In this document: positions 40,399 through 42,954 of the stretch, piece by piece
How the letters are laid out: every line of letters starts with the position of its first letter
Position numbering within the stretch: the stretch's first letter is position 1
Assembly: GCA_963575745.1 (NCBI GenBank)
Contig: CAUYUJ010006538.1
Location: 10,001 to 52,954 of the forward strand
Direction: 5' to 3'
DNA: 42,954 nucleotides
DNA from: Prorocentrum cordatum
Lineage: Eukaryota; Sar; Dinophyceae; Prorocentrales; Prorocentraceae
Notes under the pieces: model-generated
Databases searched by the model: none
What the model saw: the letters and a program-made list of their open reading frames with translations, nothing else
What the model was told of the DNA's origin: nothing
Made by a program: the position numbers and the translations under genes

Positions 40399-42954
40399 TT
40401 ACTTCGGCTCGGTCGTCGCGATGTCCTTGCAAGGGTTGGACTTGTGCTCGGCCTTGGCTTTGGCCTGGGCCATCGCCAAGTCGTCGTCACTGGCCTCCTT
40501 GAATTCACCGATAAACTCGATGCCTCGAGCGACCACGGCGTTGAGGTTCGCTGGTATTTGGCGGCCCTCGCCTCGAATCTCGCGCAGGGCGCGCTCGATC
40601 CAGCGACTCGTCCACAGGCCGCAGCTCCAACCGTCTGCTCGTTACCGTTTGTTACTCGGTGCTGGAATTCTCGCCAGGGCCAATGGCGCCGAGCTCGCGG
40701 GGGATCCTCGCGGTGGCCCTGGGAGGCCACGCGCGAACCCTACCCGCGATTTCTGAGGAAGAGGGCGGGGTACACTTCGCTCGGCAGCTCCCGAGCAAAA
40801 GTGAACCCTACCTTCCCCCCTCAGAAATCGCGCGGCGCAGGCGCGAGTTCGCATGTGGCCCTTCTGGGCCTGCTTGGCGCTCTCAGACAACTACTCGAGG
40901 GCGTCGCGGCGCTCCACCGCGACGCCGCCCCCGTCGATCCTCGAGACCTGGTGGGAATTGCCACGAGTGCCCCCTGCGCAGGGCGCCTCAGGACTCGCCC
41001 CAAACCCGAGCGAAACGCTGGGGGCACCCTGGCGGGGGGGCCATCGTAGAAACCGCCGACCTTGAGGCACGCGCAGCGCTCGGCCCAGCGCTTCTGCCCC
41101 TCGGGCTCCTGGGCGGCGGGCGCGCCCTCACCCTGGCCCTCTCGAGCCCAGGCGACGGCCACCGTGGGCTCGACCGCCAGAACGGTGTCGGGGACGCCCA
41201 CGCGCTCCTCGATCTCGCCCGGCAGCGCGTGCACTGTGCCCAGCTCGAGGGCGTCGCCCTTGACGATCTCCTCGCTGTTCATGATCGCGTACTCCTTGGC
41301 GAGCGCGGTGCGGCAAGCCTGTTGGGTCTGGCGCGAGTCGAGCTTCTGCGGCCTGGGGAACTTGTAGCCCTGCTCGATCGTGACCGGTGGCGCTCGGGAT
41401 TTGCTGGCGCTCGTTGGCTTCCGCCTGCTTCCGCTTCGCGTTGCCTCCGCCTGCTTCCGCCTTCGTTTTTTCCTCTTCGCCCACTTCCGCTTGCTTCCGC
41501 CGCCCCAGGCAAAAGCAGGCGGAAGCTACCGTGTGCCCGTGACCCCCCCAGCCCCGCTGCTCTCGATCTGCAAGATCGCCGCGGTCTCCACCTCGAGGAC
41601 GCGCAGGCGGCACTCGTCCTCGGTGCCCAGGACTCGCCAGACGTCCTGCACTCTGCCGAGCCTGCCCTCGCGGACGCCCTCCTCGGCGACGCGCGCCACC
41701 TTGCCGTGCCAGGGGGGGGCCCTCGCAAGCCCCGAGGCCATCTTTCTGCTTGGCCCTGTCCTGCTTATTGGTGTCCTTCTCCGCTTGCTTCTTCTGCTTG
41801 AACTTCTTGGAGAAGCTCGCGCGCGCCTTCGGCGGCCTGCCCGTGAGCTTCGCCTCGGCCACGCCTCTGCTGCGGTGCTCGAGCGAGGTCTCGCCGCCAG
41901 CCCCGGCTTTCTCGCGCCGCCACTTGCGAGCGTGCTTGCCTGGGAACTGGCCCGCGAATTTGGGCGCCCACCTGTTCTTGCGTTTAGCTGTCCGTCTCAG
42001 CTTGATCCTGTTCTCGAGGGCGCGCGGGAACTTGATATCCTTGATCCGCTCCTCTGGCGGTTTGAGCACGTCCTTCTGCTCGTCGGCGAGCCCGAGGTCC
42101 AGCTCTCGGAGCTCCAGGAGGCAGGGGCTCTCGCCCTGCTCGTAGCCCGTCGGCAAGTCGTCGCTGTAAGCAGTTGCCGTCGAGGACGCTCCACTCGGGC
42201 GCGGGCGGCGCGCCCTCGGGCCAGCTCTGGACGCCCTCGAGGCGCTCTTCCGACAGGCTGTCCTCGATGCCGCGGCCGGGCTCGATGGAGTAGCTCCACG
42301 GCCCCATGGTCGGCTGGACCGCGAGCAGGACCGCGCCCATTTGGTTGGCTCGCAGCCCTTGGAGCGGCACCGCGCCCATGTTCTGCTCGCGGAAGCGGGC
42401 GTAGGTCTCGGAGACGCAGTAGAGGCACTCGTAGGGCCCCCATTGTGTCGGGGACTTGTACTCCTTCTGGGTCTCGGCCTTGGCCTTCTGGACCCAGTCT
42501 TGCTCCATTGCCCACTGCATATCGGCCTTGCCCTCTCGGACATGGGCCTTGAGATGGCTGCGCTCGCGGGCGTCGGGCTCTTGCAAGAAGCTCGCGACGT
42601 CGGGGGCCACGGGCGCGCGGATGACATTCTTGAGACACGCTCGCAGCGCCACTGCCTCGGTCCACTGGCTCGAGAGGCAGTCTGCGAACACGAGGCTCTG
42701 GCCGCGCCCCTGCTCGATGAAGTCGATGGCCCAGCTTACCACCAACTCGTCCATCCAGGCTCTCGGCTGCCCCCACGCGTCGATGGCCTCGAAGACCCTC
42801 GCGCGGTCCGCCTCGGAGAACTCGAGCAGAGCGGTGCGCCAGCCCTTGAGCAATGCCCCCATGGGCTCGCCTGCTCGGAAACGCTCCGCCTCGCCATCGC
42901 CCCGATCGTAGGTGACGTCGCGCCGACAGGTGCCCTCCCCAGGTTCACGTCGCT
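40399..42954 (-). CDS. hypothetical protein gene, open at right window edge
   Basis: The frame is open at 42954, so the start is outside the window. Segments on the minus strand: to about 42168 (RTALLEFSEADRARVFEAID; CLYCVSETYARFREQN); a one-base shift at AA 42168-42169, then SDDLPTGYEQGE and a very basic region (KRKNRWAPKFAGQFPGKHAR); a shift near the G7 run at 41709-41715, then DVWRVLGTEDECRLRVLEVE; an intron-like stretch of GGCGGAAGCA repeats (about 41395-41525); LDSRQTQQACRTALAKEYAI onward to a G8 run near 41034-41041; an in-frame TAG at 40893-40891; a foldback (40725-40860); and a last exon, WIERALREIRGEGRQIPANL, ending TTEPK-TAA at 40401-40399. No known domain is recognised. The basic middle suggests nucleic-acid or nuclear association; this is inference only. 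Confidence 0.45.
40725..40860. repeat. 136-bp foldback, introner-like
   Basis: The ends GGCCACGCGCGAAC (40725-40738) and GTTCGCATGTGGCC (40847-40860) are inverse with two mismatches. Inner arms CGCGATTTCTGAGG (40747-40760) and CCTCAGAAATCGCG (40819-40832) are perfect, and the similarity continues almost to the centre. It lies between two coding segments of the minus-strand gene in a position where an intron is required. Confidence 0.7.
41395..41525 (-). other. GGCGGAAGCA repeat, probable intron
   Basis: Words of the type GGCGGAAGCAGGCGGAAG repeat on the minus strand between a coding segment ending near ESSGAGGV and the next beginning near GYKFPRPQKLDSR. The low complexity and loss of coding character fit an intron. 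The exact splice points are not clear. Confidence 0.4.

Overview
The window reads as nuclear DNA of a photosynthetic dinoflagellate, of a Prorocentrum, Polarella or Symbiodinium-like kind. The evidence is: (i) a light-harvesting (chlorophyll a/c-peridinin type) polyprotein gene with in-frame 173-residue tandem units behind a bipartite plastid leader carrying an FVxP motif; (ii) spliceable introns with AG|GC donors instead of GT; (iii) a Ty1/copia element of dinoflagellate style (HGDD reverse transcriptase motif, extra domain between integrase and RT); (iv) long GC-rich stretches packed with simple repeats, and almost all coding on one strand. Species cannot be fixed from sequence alone.

Layout, left to right. 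0.35-4.0 kb: minus-strand gene for an unknown ~1,120-residue protein with a 280-nt GC-AG intron full of GGA/TCC repeats. 4.1-6.6 kb: non-coding repeats, including four ~415-bp units each holding a hairpin, and a TTATCGTC satellite. 6.6-8.1 kb: simple repeats, a possible tiny exon and a MITE-like foldback. 8.16-15.73 kb: a minus-strand three-exon gene for a transposase-like protein with a C-terminal PHD-like zinc finger; its reading frames join exactly across two AG|GC introns (211 nt and 3,231 nt). 15.8-17.0 kb: repeats. 16.98-24.94 kb: a minus-strand hypothetical host gene whose large intron holds a complete copia retrotransposon (18,212-24,649; 95-bp LTRs differing at one base; 5-bp target duplication GGAAG). 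25.0-28.6 kb: further minus-strand unknown coding remnants, a GC alternating tract and a 197-bp tandem repeat. 29.43-37.33 kb: the light-harvesting polyprotein gene, 12 units, the third split by a ~1.3-kb insertion. 37.6-38.4 kb: minisatellites. 38.8-40.2 kb: the only plus-strand coding-like region. 40.4-42.95 kb: a minus-strand unknown gene that runs off the right edge.

The unknown genes do not form a recognisable pathway. The light-harvesting gene supplies thylakoid antenna proteins; the copia and transposase-like genes are mobile or mobile-derived. Many reading frames are broken by single-base changes, most of them in or beside short homopolymer runs. Two LHC segments show a dense cluster of indels while neighbouring units are clean, so part of the breakage may be assembly error rather than decay.
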